Source of the DNA: Malania oleifera
Taxonomy: Eukaryota > Streptophyta > Magnoliopsida > Santalales > Ximeniaceae
Length of the DNA stretch: 64,000 bases
Direction of reading: 5' to 3'
NCBI RefSeq assembly: GCF_029873635.1
Contig: NC_080422.1
Coordinates: 9,517,764 to 9,581,763, forward strand
The notes under the pieces were generated by a model that ran no database searches, had not been told where the DNA came from, and saw only the letters and a program-made list of their open reading frames with translations. The position numbers and the translations under genes were made by a program. Positions 34,833-48,300 of this stretch are shown here, piece after piece (the first letter of the stretch is position 1; the number at the start of each line of letters is the position of its first letter).

Positions 34833-36520
34833 ACGTGGAATGAAATACAAGTTAAGAAAGTAAAGAGCCATGTGGCTAGAGCAAAAATAATGGTATTGCA
34901 CTTTCACCTTATATCCCTCTTGCCCTCATTTCTCTTTCATTATCCAAATTAAATAGAACAAAAATCATTCTCTTATTTTTCATTCATACCATTTTTCTAG
35001 TCGCACCAAATAATAGAGAAAGACCTATGAACCTAAGCATCACTTTTTTTACCATTTGGAATTCATGTAAACCCTGGAGAATTATTCTCACAATTGATGA
35101 AGGCTAATCTAGTTGAGCTTGTAGTATATATGATTAGAACTAAAATTGTTTTATTATTATGTTGAAGTTTTATAAACACATGATTGTACCATCATATGGT
35201 GTTAGCAATTATTATTTTATAAAATAATGAATTATGATGTTAATCCTTTCTTTTTCATTGGTGTGGATATTTGATTATTTTGATCCTTTAATATTGATAT
35301 GCTAACTCCTATACAGCTACCGGCCTATCTTGTGGTAGTCCATCAAATTCATCCAAGCTAAGGCTTCAATCTAGTCTATGTTGGCATTTAGTTCATATTA
35401 TTTCTATAAGCGCGATGTTGATTGCAAGTAAATATTAAAGCTTTTCCAACGAACTAACATGGCTTTGAACACATCATATCGGTTTTAACGCATACTTAGA
35501 ATTTCATCTAATTAATTCAATATGTGTCGAACAACCACACATTAAAGGAAAAATTATACTCTGTATCATCTTTAAAAGAAAGGTTTTAAACTCGATAGAG
35601 ATTTTACCTAAAATATGAAGAATGGCTCTGACATGCAAGATGAAATATCCTAATTTTATCATTTCTTATGCAAAGACTTTAAATTTAAAAGGAATTTCAA
35701 GTTTTCCCCACATGCAAGACAACTCTTCATTCCCACGAACATCAAGGTCTAACGCACATGAGGACTTAAAAGATTCCTTTACACACCGAGCCAATGTAAT
35801 CATTAGGTTGGGCTACTAGATTACATCATATTTTAGGCAATCAATCAAATTATTAGGATTTAATTGATTGTGATTCCAATATATAATTGTATATATATGA
35901 TGTCAATAGTCAATTGACCCTAATAATTTCTCTATAAAAAATATCCCTAGAAAATGTTATTATACATATCTCATTCATTTTGTTAGTACTAGTATGACAA
36001 CATCCAACTTCTAGTTATGTTGCATTCAGCTAATTAATATTAAATCTACATATCAATTATGTTTTATTTTGAATTTTTTATGGAACCATTTATCATCCCT
36101 TTCATGCCCAAGGTAGTGAGTCGTCTCTCTCATCACACCACTTTTTTCTTCTTTCATATTTTCATTATTTTTACATACTTGTTATCCAAGTAAAATAGAG
36201 AATGTACAAAAAAGAGAATCCAACAATTCTTAGGGTCTCAAGCTTTAGAGATACCAAGTAAGGGAGTCCTTGTTAAAGGAAATCTTAAAATTGGTAAGAG
36301 AATTCTTAGCAGAGAGAAATGAAGAGAGTGTGCATATTGACTCACAAATATGTAAAAAGATCCCAATTGAAGTGAGGTTAGAGATACTTATAAGAGAAAG
36401 GTAAGCATATATTAGTTATCAAATGAAAGGATGCCATCCTAAGACCCAATCAATGAGAAACAAGTAGATTCTTGTGTTAGGACGATTCTCGAGTAAGAAA
36501 GATGAAAATAGGTGTAATTC
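33800..36520. other. Intergenic region, no gene seen
   Basis: AT-rich, with (TA)n at 34373-34420 and (GA)n at 34796-34829. Open frames at 34220-34514 and 34629-34907 arise from these repeats. 35622-35819 is open but has no recognised domain. Confidence 0.6.
34500..34612 (+). repeat. Dispersed ~110-bp repeat, copy 3
   Basis: GATTGAATTTGAATAAAATC..TTATATTAAAATTTATTGAAATCTACATAAATC..CTAAGATTCAAAATTTATAC. Close in pattern to the copies at 37558 and 38545. Confidence 0.6.
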
Positions 36521-36679
36521 AAATGATACTTGATAAAAACTAGAGCGTTTCTAAAAAAACCCTTGGTTTGTCACTTTCCAACCAAAGCTCTCTAAAACAT
36601 CTTAGATTGAGATCAATACAAGAACCCTACCATGCACTCGACGATCAATCCCACTACCTGCAATTATAGTAAAATATAA

Positions 36680-37001
36680 CCTTAATACTCGAAATGTTCT
36701 TTAAAAACTTGGCACAACAAACTCCACCACCCACAGTATAAGTTTCTCCTTAAATATGGATTTGACCTCACAAGTGCTTATTCTTATTGTTGAGTTAGTT
36801 TGTGTGGTTAATCACACATTTTAGTCGAAATACAGAGAAACCTTAATACTCAAAATGTTCTTTAAATAGTTGGCACGACAAACCCCACCACCCACAATAT
36901 AAGTTTCTCCTTAAATATGGATTTGACCTCACAAGTGCTTATTCTTATTGTTGAGCTAGTTTACGCGGTTAATCACACATTTTAGTTGAAATATAGAGGA
37001 C
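36680..37001. repeat. 161-bp tandem doublet within the left copy
   Basis: Units start CCTTAATACTC at 36680 and 36841 and contain TGGCAC..CACCACCCACA, TTTCTCCTTAAATATGGATT and GGTTAATCACACATTTTAGT. The right copy (37715-38650) has only one unit, so the doubling came after the large duplication or was lost in the other copy. Confidence 0.85.
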
Positions 37002-37389
37002 CATAAGTTTGATTTAATTCAAACTTACCGTTTGAAAAATGTGAAACTTTATTAAAGAGGTAAAACTTTATATCCTAGCAACAAACCCTATAATAGCTAC
37101 CATATATACAAGAAGGTTTGATTTCATTTAAAGTGTATACACACAAATCTAATGAATGCACTATTGGGAGGTAGTTTTGAATTACACATCAATTTGTAGA
37201 GCACAATTGTCTTTAGCATAAATATAGATTGATAATTTTGAACTTAGAAATCAATTTTGAATCTCAACATATTTTAAGAAGTCAATAATTACTGAAAAAA
37301 TAAAAAGGGAATCCTTGTGAGAAGCAAAACCAATCTCCAATCATGTTCTGATCAAATTCTCAAAAAATACAAGCAAAGTGGGAGAAGGA

Positions 37390-37409
37390 GGGGGGGGGGG
37401 GGGGGGGGG
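37390..37409. repeat. Poly-G run in the left copy
   Basis: About 20 G in a row. The right copy has only a short GGGGGG at the matching place (38404-38409). Confidence 0.9.
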
Positions 37410-37714
37410 AAGCATCAAGATTCACACAATTCAATTTTTTAAGTCTACTTCGATGAGGAAAAGTTTTTTATTATGAATCACATAGTAGTGCGCAAATATC
37501 TGAATCATTCGATGAGAAAACCATAACTAAATACACTTATCCTATATTTGGGTAGCTTATAGATTTGGATTTGTATTGGATTTGAATAAAGTGTAATAAA
37601 AATTGTATTAAATTTTGTCAAAATCTACCCCTATCCAAATATGATCCAAAATCCATGCTTTCAATTAAAAGGATAAAAGAGGATAAGAGATGAAAAGAGA
37701 TATACTTTGAATGA

Positions 37715-38650
37715 TGATTGAAACTAGAGCACTCTAAAAAACCCTTGGTTTGACACTTTCCAACCAAAGCTCCCTAAAACTTCTTATATTAAGATCGATA
37801 CAAGAACCCTACCGTCCACCTAATGATCAATCCCACTACTGCAATTATAGTAAAATATAACCTTAACACACGAAACGTTCTTTATATACTTGGCACGACA
37901 AACCCATTCACCCACAGTATTAAGTTTCTCCTTAAATATGAATTTGACCTCTCAAGTGCTTATCCTTATTATTGAGCTAGTTTATGTGGTTAATCACACA
38001 TTTTTGTTGAAATATGGAGGACCATAAGTTTGATTTAATTCAAACTTACAATTTGAAAAATGCGAAACTCCCTCGAAGAGGTAAAGTTTTATATTCTACC
38101 AACAAACCCCGTAATGGCTACCATCTACACAAGGAGGTTTGATGTCATTCAGTGTATACACTCAAAACTAACAAATGAACTCATGTCAATTTATAGAGCA
38201 CCATTTGTCCTTAGCATAAATATAGATTGACAATTTTGAACTTAGAAATTAATTTTGAATAACACATTTTGAGAAGTCAAGTATTGAAGCTTATTGAAGT
38301 TTCCTTCAATAATTACCAAAAAAAAAAAGGGAATCCTTGTGAAAAGCAAAGCCAATCACCAATCATCTGTTTTGATCAAATTCTCAAATAAACAAGCAAA
38401 GTCGGGGGGAAGATAAGCATCAAGACTCGCACAATTCAATTTTTTAAGCCTACTTAGAAGAGGAAAAGTTTAGCAGCGCGTAAATATCTTAATCATTTGA
38501 TGTACAAACCATAACTAAACACACTTATCCTATGTTTGACTAGCGTATGAATTTGAATTTGTATTGAATTTGAATAAAGTGTAATAGAAATTGTATTAAA
38601 ATTTGTCCAAATCCACTTAAATCCAAATCCAAGACCTGAAATCCATGCCT
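37715..38650. repeat. Large direct duplication, right copy
   Basis: Second copy of 36530-37690, offset 1,182 bp at the left end. No open reading frame is conserved between the copies, so it is non-coding or long decayed. Confidence 0.85.
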
Positions 38651-39333
38651 AAAGAAAGAAATTCGCCACTGAAACTTGAAAGACAGGACCTTGTATCCAT
38701 AGGCCTAGAGAAAGAAATTCAACGCATTCTGTTAAAAGTGCAATTGAACCATTGGAGGGCACGGTCTGTTTCGAATCCAGACTAACTCAACATTCTCCAT
38801 TCAGAGAACAGTAAATGGAATAAAATTATTACCAATAAACATACAATCACATAATTTTGAAGGAGAAGAGAGATTAATAATACAAAATTAGAGCTGGAAC
38901 GTTCAGGCATTGAAGAGTTAAAAACATGTAATAAAATTTCAGGGAAAATGTTTTTATTCTTCTACACAGTACATATAAACTGCACAATACATCTCCTGAG
39001 ACGAGAACGGCAGCATTTTAAAATTTGCTTGAGCCAAAGACATAATCAGCTCATAACATAACCTTCGTCAAAACCTCAAATACTTGCTACAAAAATTTAC
39101 TTCATTTCAAAATACTATGGCTCAATTTCTATTATTAACTAACCCCATTCTGGAAAAAAAATAACCACCCTCTCCCTCTCTAGGGCATTAATAAGTACTG
39201 CCCTTTTAGCAAGTAATAATGGTTACATCAATGAACGATTATAAATTACACATTTTAACAACGCTTAACAGGCAAAAATGGTTAAAACTCATGAATCATA
39301 GCCAACTTTACTACTAATGAAATGAAGACCAAC
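38651..39333. other. Spacer and likely 3' UTR of the OXA1-type gene
   Basis: No gene seen. The part nearest 39333 is expected to be transcribed from the minus strand as 3' UTR; no clear poly(A) signal was chosen. Confidence 0.4.
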
Positions 39334-42300
39334 TTACCTCTTCTTGCCTTTTTTCCTTCCCTTCACTTGTTTTTCTAGACTTCTAAGCCTTTGACTCATA
39401 ATCGAAGATGATGAAATTTTTCGCTCAATAATTTTTGCAGGTTCGACTTGTGTGGAAGAAGCTTCCTGTGTCACTGCCACAGAACGTTTTAGTGCAGGCC
39501 AAGAGAAGGCAGGCTGTGATGCTGTAGTAGCCGGTGCAACAGGTATCTCAGGAATACCAAAAAACTTCTTTACCTCGGGGCGTTTGATTACTGAAGAATT
39601 TAAAAATAAAATTAAATGCTGAAAAATTAAAGGGGAAACTTTGAGAATGTGAATACTTGGTGCAATTCAGCATTATTTTATTTTATTTTTTTGTTTTCAA
39701 AATTGTAGTGGAAATTAACTTCAAAATGTAGGAAAAAAATGGAAAATGTAAATTTGCGGTCAATGGTTAGTGGATCCTATTCATGATTAGAATCAGCATT
39801 TTCCCAAAATGCCTTTTCTTTTCCCCAATATAATTCAAGACAGTAGTTCACTTGCGGAGATTTTTTTTCTTGAGACTGTAACAAATCAGCCGTCATTGGA
39901 GTTCGCAAAATGAGAGAAAATATTAAATTAGAATATCATGCATATCATTGGAAAAGCTGATTATATTGGGGAAAAGAAAGAGGGGGGGTGGGGTGGGACA
40001 TTACCTAGACCATACATAAGTGAGAACAAGTTGGAGGTAACCCAATAACAAAATATTGCCTGCAGAAATAGAAACACAATTGGAAGTTAAATTCATCCTA
40101 GCTTCAAGACATAGATAACATGAAAATATTTTATATATGAGTAGATTGAATACCTGATGAACTTGAAATAATCATCAAGACAAAGGACACAACTAAAAGA
40201 AAATCAAATATAACAAAACCATAACAAGAATTTGCCATCCTTTGTATCTTAATAGCTCATGCAAGTAAAAGGAAACCTGAAGTAGCCAACTTAGATGATC
40301 ATTTAAAAATTAATTAGAGCAAGAGTTGTGAGAATATGCTGAACTTTTGTGAGGGGCCAAAATATATGCCTTGTAAGAACCTCTTTTCATACCATAAATG
40401 ATGAACAGTCTCAGAATTCAAAGCATTGTGCTAATAGTAATAATGATAAGAAAACCATAAAAAGAAGGAAAAAGAAACAGAATGTACCTTAGGAAAATTT
40501 TGGGTAAAAAAAACAGTGGCAACAGCAAGACCCCTACAAACATTTTTCATGGTTTTAGCCACCGGATTTCCTTCCAGACCTTCTTGTGCATTGCACTGAG
40601 GAAAAATAGAACATCAGGTACTGCAAACAGATCCAAACTGAAGGGATAGGATGCAAAATTGAAAGAAACCAGAGATAAAGCACATAGCAAACGCTAGAAA
40701 GGCACCAAGCCCATATGATCATATGAGAAATAAAACAACATACTTAAGGACTGATTCAGGTAAGTTATGATACAAATTTTTTTTTCTCATTTGAGCAGAG
40801 AGTAAATCATTGAGAAAAAAAAGTTAAAATGCAAAACTAGAAAATATAATCTCAATACAGACTCATCAACAATAAAGTTGTCTAGAATTCCTAAAGTATA
40901 GACCAATAAATTTTCTCGTCAACATTTTCATACGAAAAATAAGACAGCTCTGATTGAATACTCCAATAAAAATTGCCACACAAAATGGATATTGCCATTT
41001 CTCTATTTCAATACAGTTGCGGGACCTTTGGTTTGCGGCATAAAAAATATTCCCATAAAATGACATTCTTGGGAAGGAATGCCTGATTCATGGGAATATT
41101 TTTGTTTGGTTCACATTGTAAGATTACCAAGAATGTACAAAAGATTCTTATGTCAATGTTTAGTTCAACATGGGAATCATGGAAGACATTTCACAAAAAT
41201 GACTGTTATACCCTAAACATGTGTGTAATCAATATATAAAGAATAACTATATTTTCAAAAAAAAAAATCACTAAGAATGTCCTAAAATTTTCAACAATCA
41301 TAAATTTAAAAAAAACTTTTTAACACCTAAATAATCAATTAGCTCAAATAATTGAGGGCAATGCAATGCGTAAATATTAACTATTTTATTAAAAATTCAT
41401 AACATTATTTTTTATTAATAATTTATTATTTTAAATATATATGTTATAGGGGCACTATTGTCCAACTAGTGAAAATAGTGAGAGCAAATTGATCCAAAAA
41501 TAACATTTGAGGGATGGTGGAAATAAGATGCCCATGTTTCATGGGAATCCTTTAATTCCTAGTAATGTAAACATTCCCGCCACATCATATTTCCATGCTC
41601 AAACAAACCTATGAATGAGATGTCACGGGCAACACATTTCCAAGAATCTTCAAAGAAGTCACAAACCAAACACCCCCTTGGGGTATACATTTAGGATGTT
41701 ATCCATCACAAACTTCCTAGAACGCAGTTGGGTCTATAGAATCAATAAGTATACCAATAGAAAATTGAGGATCAAAAAGGTTAGTCTCCAACAATCCATC
41801 AAGATCATAAATTCTGAAAAATGCACAAAATTATGCATTTATCAGAAGTCAACAACCCCCATCCTAACCCCCCAACCTAATCCATCATTTTTTTCAAATG
41901 ATGCAAGGATCAGTAAGAAATAGATTTGGAGGCAATCTCAGCACCATCCCTCATGACTGAAGCACATGGCTCAAAATAAAAGATGCCTACCTCCACAGTT
42001 ATCAAGAATGTCAATCCAGTCAACACAGGAAAGACATATAGACTATCTGGAGTTGTGAGATCGGTAAACCAGAATGCTCCCCCACCTTTGAAAGAAGGAA
42101 CCTTTTCTACCATGTTTGTAATCTACAAGTACAGTGATCAGAGAAACATTTAAGTAGCAGTAAGTTCTAAAAATGAAAGAAATGACTTCATTGATATTGT
42201 GAGGATAGAGTTTATTTGTCTTACAGCAATGTAGAAACTGACGAAGATAGGACCTTGTATGAAGAGTCCCTTCAATGGAGAGAATGGAGTCACACCATAT

Positions 42301-45300
42301 CTGCAGTTTCCAAATCATAACAAAATGAAAAATAAAAAATAAAAAATAAAAAATGAAGAAAACCAAAGATCAATGGGGCAGGAAGAGATTAGGTTACATC
42401 AACCCTTGGTTTCCTGCATCAAATGATCCTTAGTGCATGATCTTAGCAAAATCAGGTAATTTTATAATCCTCTATTTATTTTAAGTCTCTAAACACATTT
42501 AACTCCCTAAACTCCACAGACGCATCTATCAATGAATCATTCAGTTAAATTTGATATGAGCATCAACGACCCTAACACCTTGTATGGTTCGTCAAATTAG
42601 GACTGGGGAGATGAAATTCAGACCCCGATTCCCGTTCCAACGTTTGGTTTTACATAAAGAGGGCAGAATCACATTCCAAGCAAATGCTAATTCCCGCATT
42701 CAATGAAATGGTGACTCCTCCTTACTAGTGAGAACTAAAATTATAATACCAACTATTTTTTGAAGAACATTTATAACCCATGCTAAATAATAAATTCCAG
42801 AAAGAACAAAAGATATCTATCTTTTAGGTGGGCCGTTGTTAATGATGACAACAAAAACAACAATAATAATGGCAATTGTAGTAACAACAATAATAAAAAA
42901 TCTCTGGTGAAATTTCCTAAACCTGATGAAATACAATAAACTCTCTCGTCACCTCTGATCACCTATCACCATCTCCAGTGGTATTTCTTAAACCTGATGA
43001 ACTCCAATAACTCTCTCGTCACTTTTGTTCACCCCATGCTATCTTCCAACACGTCTCTTCCCCTCCAATCGTCTTTCATCATTTCTTCTCATCACCTCCA
43101 ATAAAACTTCCTGAACCCTTCTGCCATTAATCCTAAGATTCTACCCATTTTCTCACTCATTTGACTTTTTCAACCTATTTCCATATTAATAATCTGTAGG
43201 AAGCAGAAATTGAGGTTCTCATGGTTTTTCACCATTCTTTCAAGGTGAAAAGAAAAGTCTATAACTTTGATAGTTTGGAGAATGATTTAATTCATAAAAC
43301 TGAGTTTGTGGGTAGCCGATTGCCCTTTTTGGTGCTGAAAAATGATGAATTTCAGTGGTTCTTGACTCAGATTAAGGATATTTGGTCGGGTCTTTGTGGT
43401 TCAGATAAGACTATTGGTTATTTACCGCTCAAGAGTGGGAGGACATTTTCTTCACCTAAAGCTACTGTGGAATATATAGGGAAGATTTTTGTGCTTGGAA
43501 ATGTATAGAGAAGGAGGTTCTAGCAGTTCTCTTTGTTTTCCAAAGGGTTCTGAGGCAGATGGATGTTGGAAGCTCTTCTGTCCTTTGAAGGATTTTGTTG
43601 TTTGCGAAGTGAGTTTTGAAGGATTCAGGATTGATGTTTTGTTGTACTGATTGTGGTTCCACAAATGTGTGAAGGATCAAGGAAGGTAGGAGTGTCATGG
43701 CGCTGAGAAGGCCGAATAATTCATATGCTGAAGTTCTTTGATCAGCTCTGACAAAGGGCACCATAGTTGCCAGCGAGGGTGTGGCTCAAAATCGCTGGAA
43801 CCAAATTGCAAATAATCTGGGATCCTCTTCTATGGCAGGCAAACAAATGGCTCAAAATTGATGGTACCAGTTTGCAAACAATCAAGGATTCTCTTCATTC
43901 ATTCGGTGAAATGGTGGGAAGGGGAGGTGATTTCAGGATAGGGCTTGGTTTTAAAATTTTAAACCAGTTGGGAGGTTAGTTTCTAGTTTTCGCCGAAACA
44001 GGTTTAATGCTATTAGGCCTAAAGAAGCAAAGAATGGGCCTGTGGTGAGCCAATACAGCTGAGTGCTATAGAAAATTGGATACAATTTGGGCTGTGGTTA
44101 AGAAAAATACAGTTGATGGAATTACCAAGATTAATGAAGACTAATTGGCAGACCAAATTGAGTTGAGGGAGGTCCACACCATTCACTCTATTGCTGAAAC
44201 AGAACAGTAGTTTTACGATAAAAAAGTACTGTAGAAGAGAACAGAAAACTTGGAAAAGATGCTTTACAAGGGATTGTTGAAATCAATACTCAAAGATGTT
44301 TTGAAGGATTTGCAGAAAAAAAAAAAAAAAAAAGTGTAATCTAATAATTTACAGATGACTATTCCTGTGCAAGACGCTATTTCTGATGGTTCTATGGAAC
44401 AAATGGATGAGCAGCACAAACTTTTATCATTGAAAGTGGAAGAGGTAAGGCTGCATACTCTAGATCCATTGTCGTCCGCCCCTTCCCTGCACCTCGCATA
44501 TGCAGGAGCACAGTATTAAAAAATTGGTGCATAACGGCCGTTACAGTCTGTATGTATCATTGGCTTTAGAGACTGTTATAGGGCATATCTCTGAGGTATG
44601 CCAATCCACAACCGCAATGTATCAACAAGCTGTTACTGCGCCAGATTGGCTGTGAATAACTAAAACATGTTTTTTAGTCCCTTTTATATTTCCCCCTTTC
44701 TTTTCCCTTTATTGAAACTTAGAAACTCAATTTTAAGTTGGTCTATTAAGTTGGTGACATTTCTATTTTTTTTTAAAAATCATTTTTTGGTTTATTTTCC
44801 TTGACATTTATTATGCATTTTTTCAAAAACTAACATTAAAATAAACCCAAATTTTTCTCTCATTAAAGATATGTTCGTATTCTAAGTTTGTTCAATTTTA
44901 TTTTGTTTCTTCTGTTTTTCTTACACCTAGTTTGGAGACTACAATACATTCTATTGTATGCGCTTTTGTTTTGTTTAACAATATGAACATTCTATATTTC
45001 AATTTGGATAACAAAAATTATATTAAGAGTACAAAAGATGGCAATCCATATTTTATATTTCTTTATACTTATGATTTCTTAGCTTGAATTTTACTTATAG
45101 TCAATAAAGAAATGAAAAGTAGCAAATGCATGCTTCTTCTCGCCAATAGCAACTAAAACAACCAAGATGACATCCAATACCTGTAATATATGTTGCATTT
45201 AAATTAATTAAAATTTACTAAAAATCATTTAAAGCATTAGTATAAAGGATTCTAGGATCAAAACATATGAATTTATATTCTTTTAAGAAGTTTGCTAATG

Positions 45301-48300
45301 CAAAAGAAAAAAAAAATGAATTCAAGGACTGTTACCCATTATGTAACATTCGGACCGCTACACCATGACTGCTACCATTTCGCGGACCATTACGTTATTT
45401 AAAATCATGCGCAGGAGCTTCATGCACTGGGTCTTCCCTTTTTTTAGGGGGTTTTACCTATTGTTCCTTCAAAAGATTGTCTTCCCGTTCAGATTGTTAA
45501 TGGGTTCCAGTAGTTGAGAAAGGTATGGCTGAGAATGACCTTTTCATGGAAGATCAAGGGGATCCCACATCCCAAAGAGGTATAGTACCCGTACCTTGTC
45601 AAATTTACTCCTAATTCTTTATGCCAAAAGGATACATCTCACGAGGGAGAAGTTGTGACCATTAATTCAATAGGGGGTAATACAGACAACCGAGAACATC
45701 TATTATGAAACATTTTGATAGTTTTATTAGTGATTGTGAATTGAGGGATCTTCCACTGGGTAATGCTCTATTTTGTTGCCGTGTGACCTGGAGGTCACAA
45801 GTTTAAGGTGTGGAAACAGCCTATGGCAGAAAATGCAAGGTAAGGCTGCATACTATAGACCCATCATGGTTCGCCCCTTCCCCATACCCTGCATATGCGA
45901 GAGCTTTGTGCACCGGGGTGCCCCTTTTTAATGCTTTATTTTTCATGGCCCAGCAGGGAGAGGAGGTGTGGGGAAGAGAGGTAGTTAGATGCTTAGATAA
46001 GTTCTTGTTTTCTAGTGATTAGGAGGGTGAGTTTCCTAATCCTTCTCAGCGGGTTTATTTAGGCCAGTGTCAAATCATTTCCCCATTCTATTATTCTAAC
46101 AAGTTCAAGTGGGGGCCAACTCCGATCAGATTTGAAATTATGTGGCTTGGTCATTTTGAATATTTGGTTTGGAATGTTTAGAGTGAGAATGTTGAGAAGG
46201 GTTAGGAAGCTTTTAGGTTTATGAAAAAATTAAAGCGTCGAAAAGAAGAGTTGAAAATCTGGAATACTGAAGTTTTGGGGGATTTTAGGGCAAATAAATA
46301 CAACATTTAAGTGAGATGAATTTGTTGGACAGAAAAGAAGAAGAGAGGAGTCTTTTGGATGTGATAAGGTGAAGAGGTTAAAGCTGATTAATGATTTAGA
46401 GAAGGTGATTTTTAGGGAGTTGAGGAGTTAAAGGAAAAAAAGACACAGTTTTAAGTGGGTTAGGGAAGGTGACTGCAATTCTAAATTTTATCATAATTTA
46501 ACCACTGGTAGGAGGAGGAATATTATTATGGAATTGAAATTGAAGGGAGGAGAGGTAACGACTGACTCCTATTTGAAAACCGAGGGGATTACAGATTTTT
46601 TTGCTAATTTTTTTATTGAGGATGTTTGTAGGCCTATGTCTGAGGGGTTGGATTGAGGTCCTATTTGCAGTCATCAGATGCGGTGATTGGAGCGGCCTTT
46701 TGAGGAAAATGAGGTTAAAGTGTCGGTTGTGTTTAAGATGGAGAGGGATGAGGTGCCGGGTCCATTTAGCATGGTTTTCGTCCAAGATTGTTGGGATATT
46801 GTTAGAGGGGATTTACTGAAGATCTTCAATGAATTCTTTTTTAATGGGATTTTAGGTAAAAGCATTAACTCAACTTTTATCACTTTGGTGCCTAAGAAGA
46901 ATAGTTCTATTAAAGTTGACGATTTTTGGCCTATCAGTTTAGTCGCTCGTGTATATAAGATCATTGCAAAGGTTTTAGCTGAGAGGCTGGGTTTTGAGAT
47001 ACGAGATGCTCTTCTCGAGGCTCAAAGTGCTTTTGTGGGGGAATAGGAAGATTTTAGATGCTATTTTAGTAGCAACTGAGGTTATTGAGGATGTTCCAAG
47101 GAGATATTTAATGTAGACTTGCATATGATCAAGTAAGTTGAACGAACTTGATAAAATCTTTTTAAGAAAGTGGTTGGTCAAAGATGGAAATCTTGGATGA
47201 GGGGTTGTTTATCTACTGCTTCCTTCTAATATTATTAATGGAAAGCCTAACTCTTGGTTCAGGGCTTCAAGGGGAAGAGGCAAGGAGGTCCTCTTTCTCC
47301 TTCTCTATTTGTTCTTGTGATAGGTGTTTTGAGTAGATTGGTTTACATAGCTGTAAATAGAGGTCCCGTGAGAGGGAACGGGTGGGATACAAGGGGGTTG
47401 TGGTTTCTCATCTTCAGTTTGAAGATGATATTATTTCTTTTTAGAAGATCATAGGGAGTCTCTTTTAAACTTGCTCACTATGTTTGCAATTGTTTGAGAG
47501 GGTCTTTGGGTTGCTCCTTTGTGACCGGTTGGTCATGGGTTCGAGTCCAAGGAAACACTCTCTCTGCATAAAAGTAGGGGTAAGGTTGCATACACTGTGA
47601 CGACCCTCCCCTTACCCTCACAAAGCGGTGAGCCTTATGGCCCGGGGACGCCCTTTTTTTTATAGGATCTTCGGTTTAAAAATAAATTTGGGGAAGCGTG
47701 GATTAGTTTGTATCAATTTTTGGCTATTTCTAGATCTCTGGGATTGTCCTCTTTAGTTGGGTATGGTAATCTTGATTGGCCTTTTTGATTTATCTAGATG
47801 TGCCTCTAGGTGGTAATCCTAGAATGGTTGGGTTTTGGGATCCTATGGTGGAGAAGGTGTCTAAGAGGTTGGATGGGAGGAAAGGCACTTTATTTTCTCT
47901 AGGTGGGTATCATACTCATTTAGGCTTGCCTTGAGAGTATTCCTCTTTATTTCCTGTCTATCTCTAGAATCCTGGCTTTCGTGCTTTGGTGGGTTTCCGA
48001 GAACCTTTCGATGACCTATGTTGTGTTGAAGGGATATCTATATGATCTGATCGATTGCGTAAATCCCGCGGCAGCAACGGAACCAGGGAAAGTATACAGA
48101 AAAGACAGTTCTTTTCTATTCAATGAGAGACTTTCTTTGATCAGGGGTAGGGGAGAATAAAGATCATTTGATTAGTTGGGAAGTTGTATGTAGGTCTAAA
48201 AAGGAGGGGTTTGGGTCTTAGTATGTTGGTGTTTAAGAACATTGTTTTAATGGATAAATGTTTGTCGTGTTTTCCCTTAGAGGAGTCTTCCCTTTGGCAC

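Larger units (their letters stand above)
36530..37690. repeat. Large direct duplication, left copy
   Basis: Matches 37715-38650 across its length (ACTAGAGC..CCCTTGGTTTG, CAAGAACCCTACC, TTTCTCCTTAAATATG, AGTGCTTATTCTTATT, and the dispersed repeat at its right end). It is longer than the right copy because a 161-bp segment is doubled inside it. Confidence 0.85.

Noticed and set aside
34220-34907. Open frames rich in Ile-Tyr or Ser-Leu
   Set aside because: Translations of (TA)n and (GA)n runs.
41615-41923. 102-aa open frame on the plus strand
   Set aside because: Crosses the end of a MITE-like element and intron DNA, antisense to OXA1; no domain.
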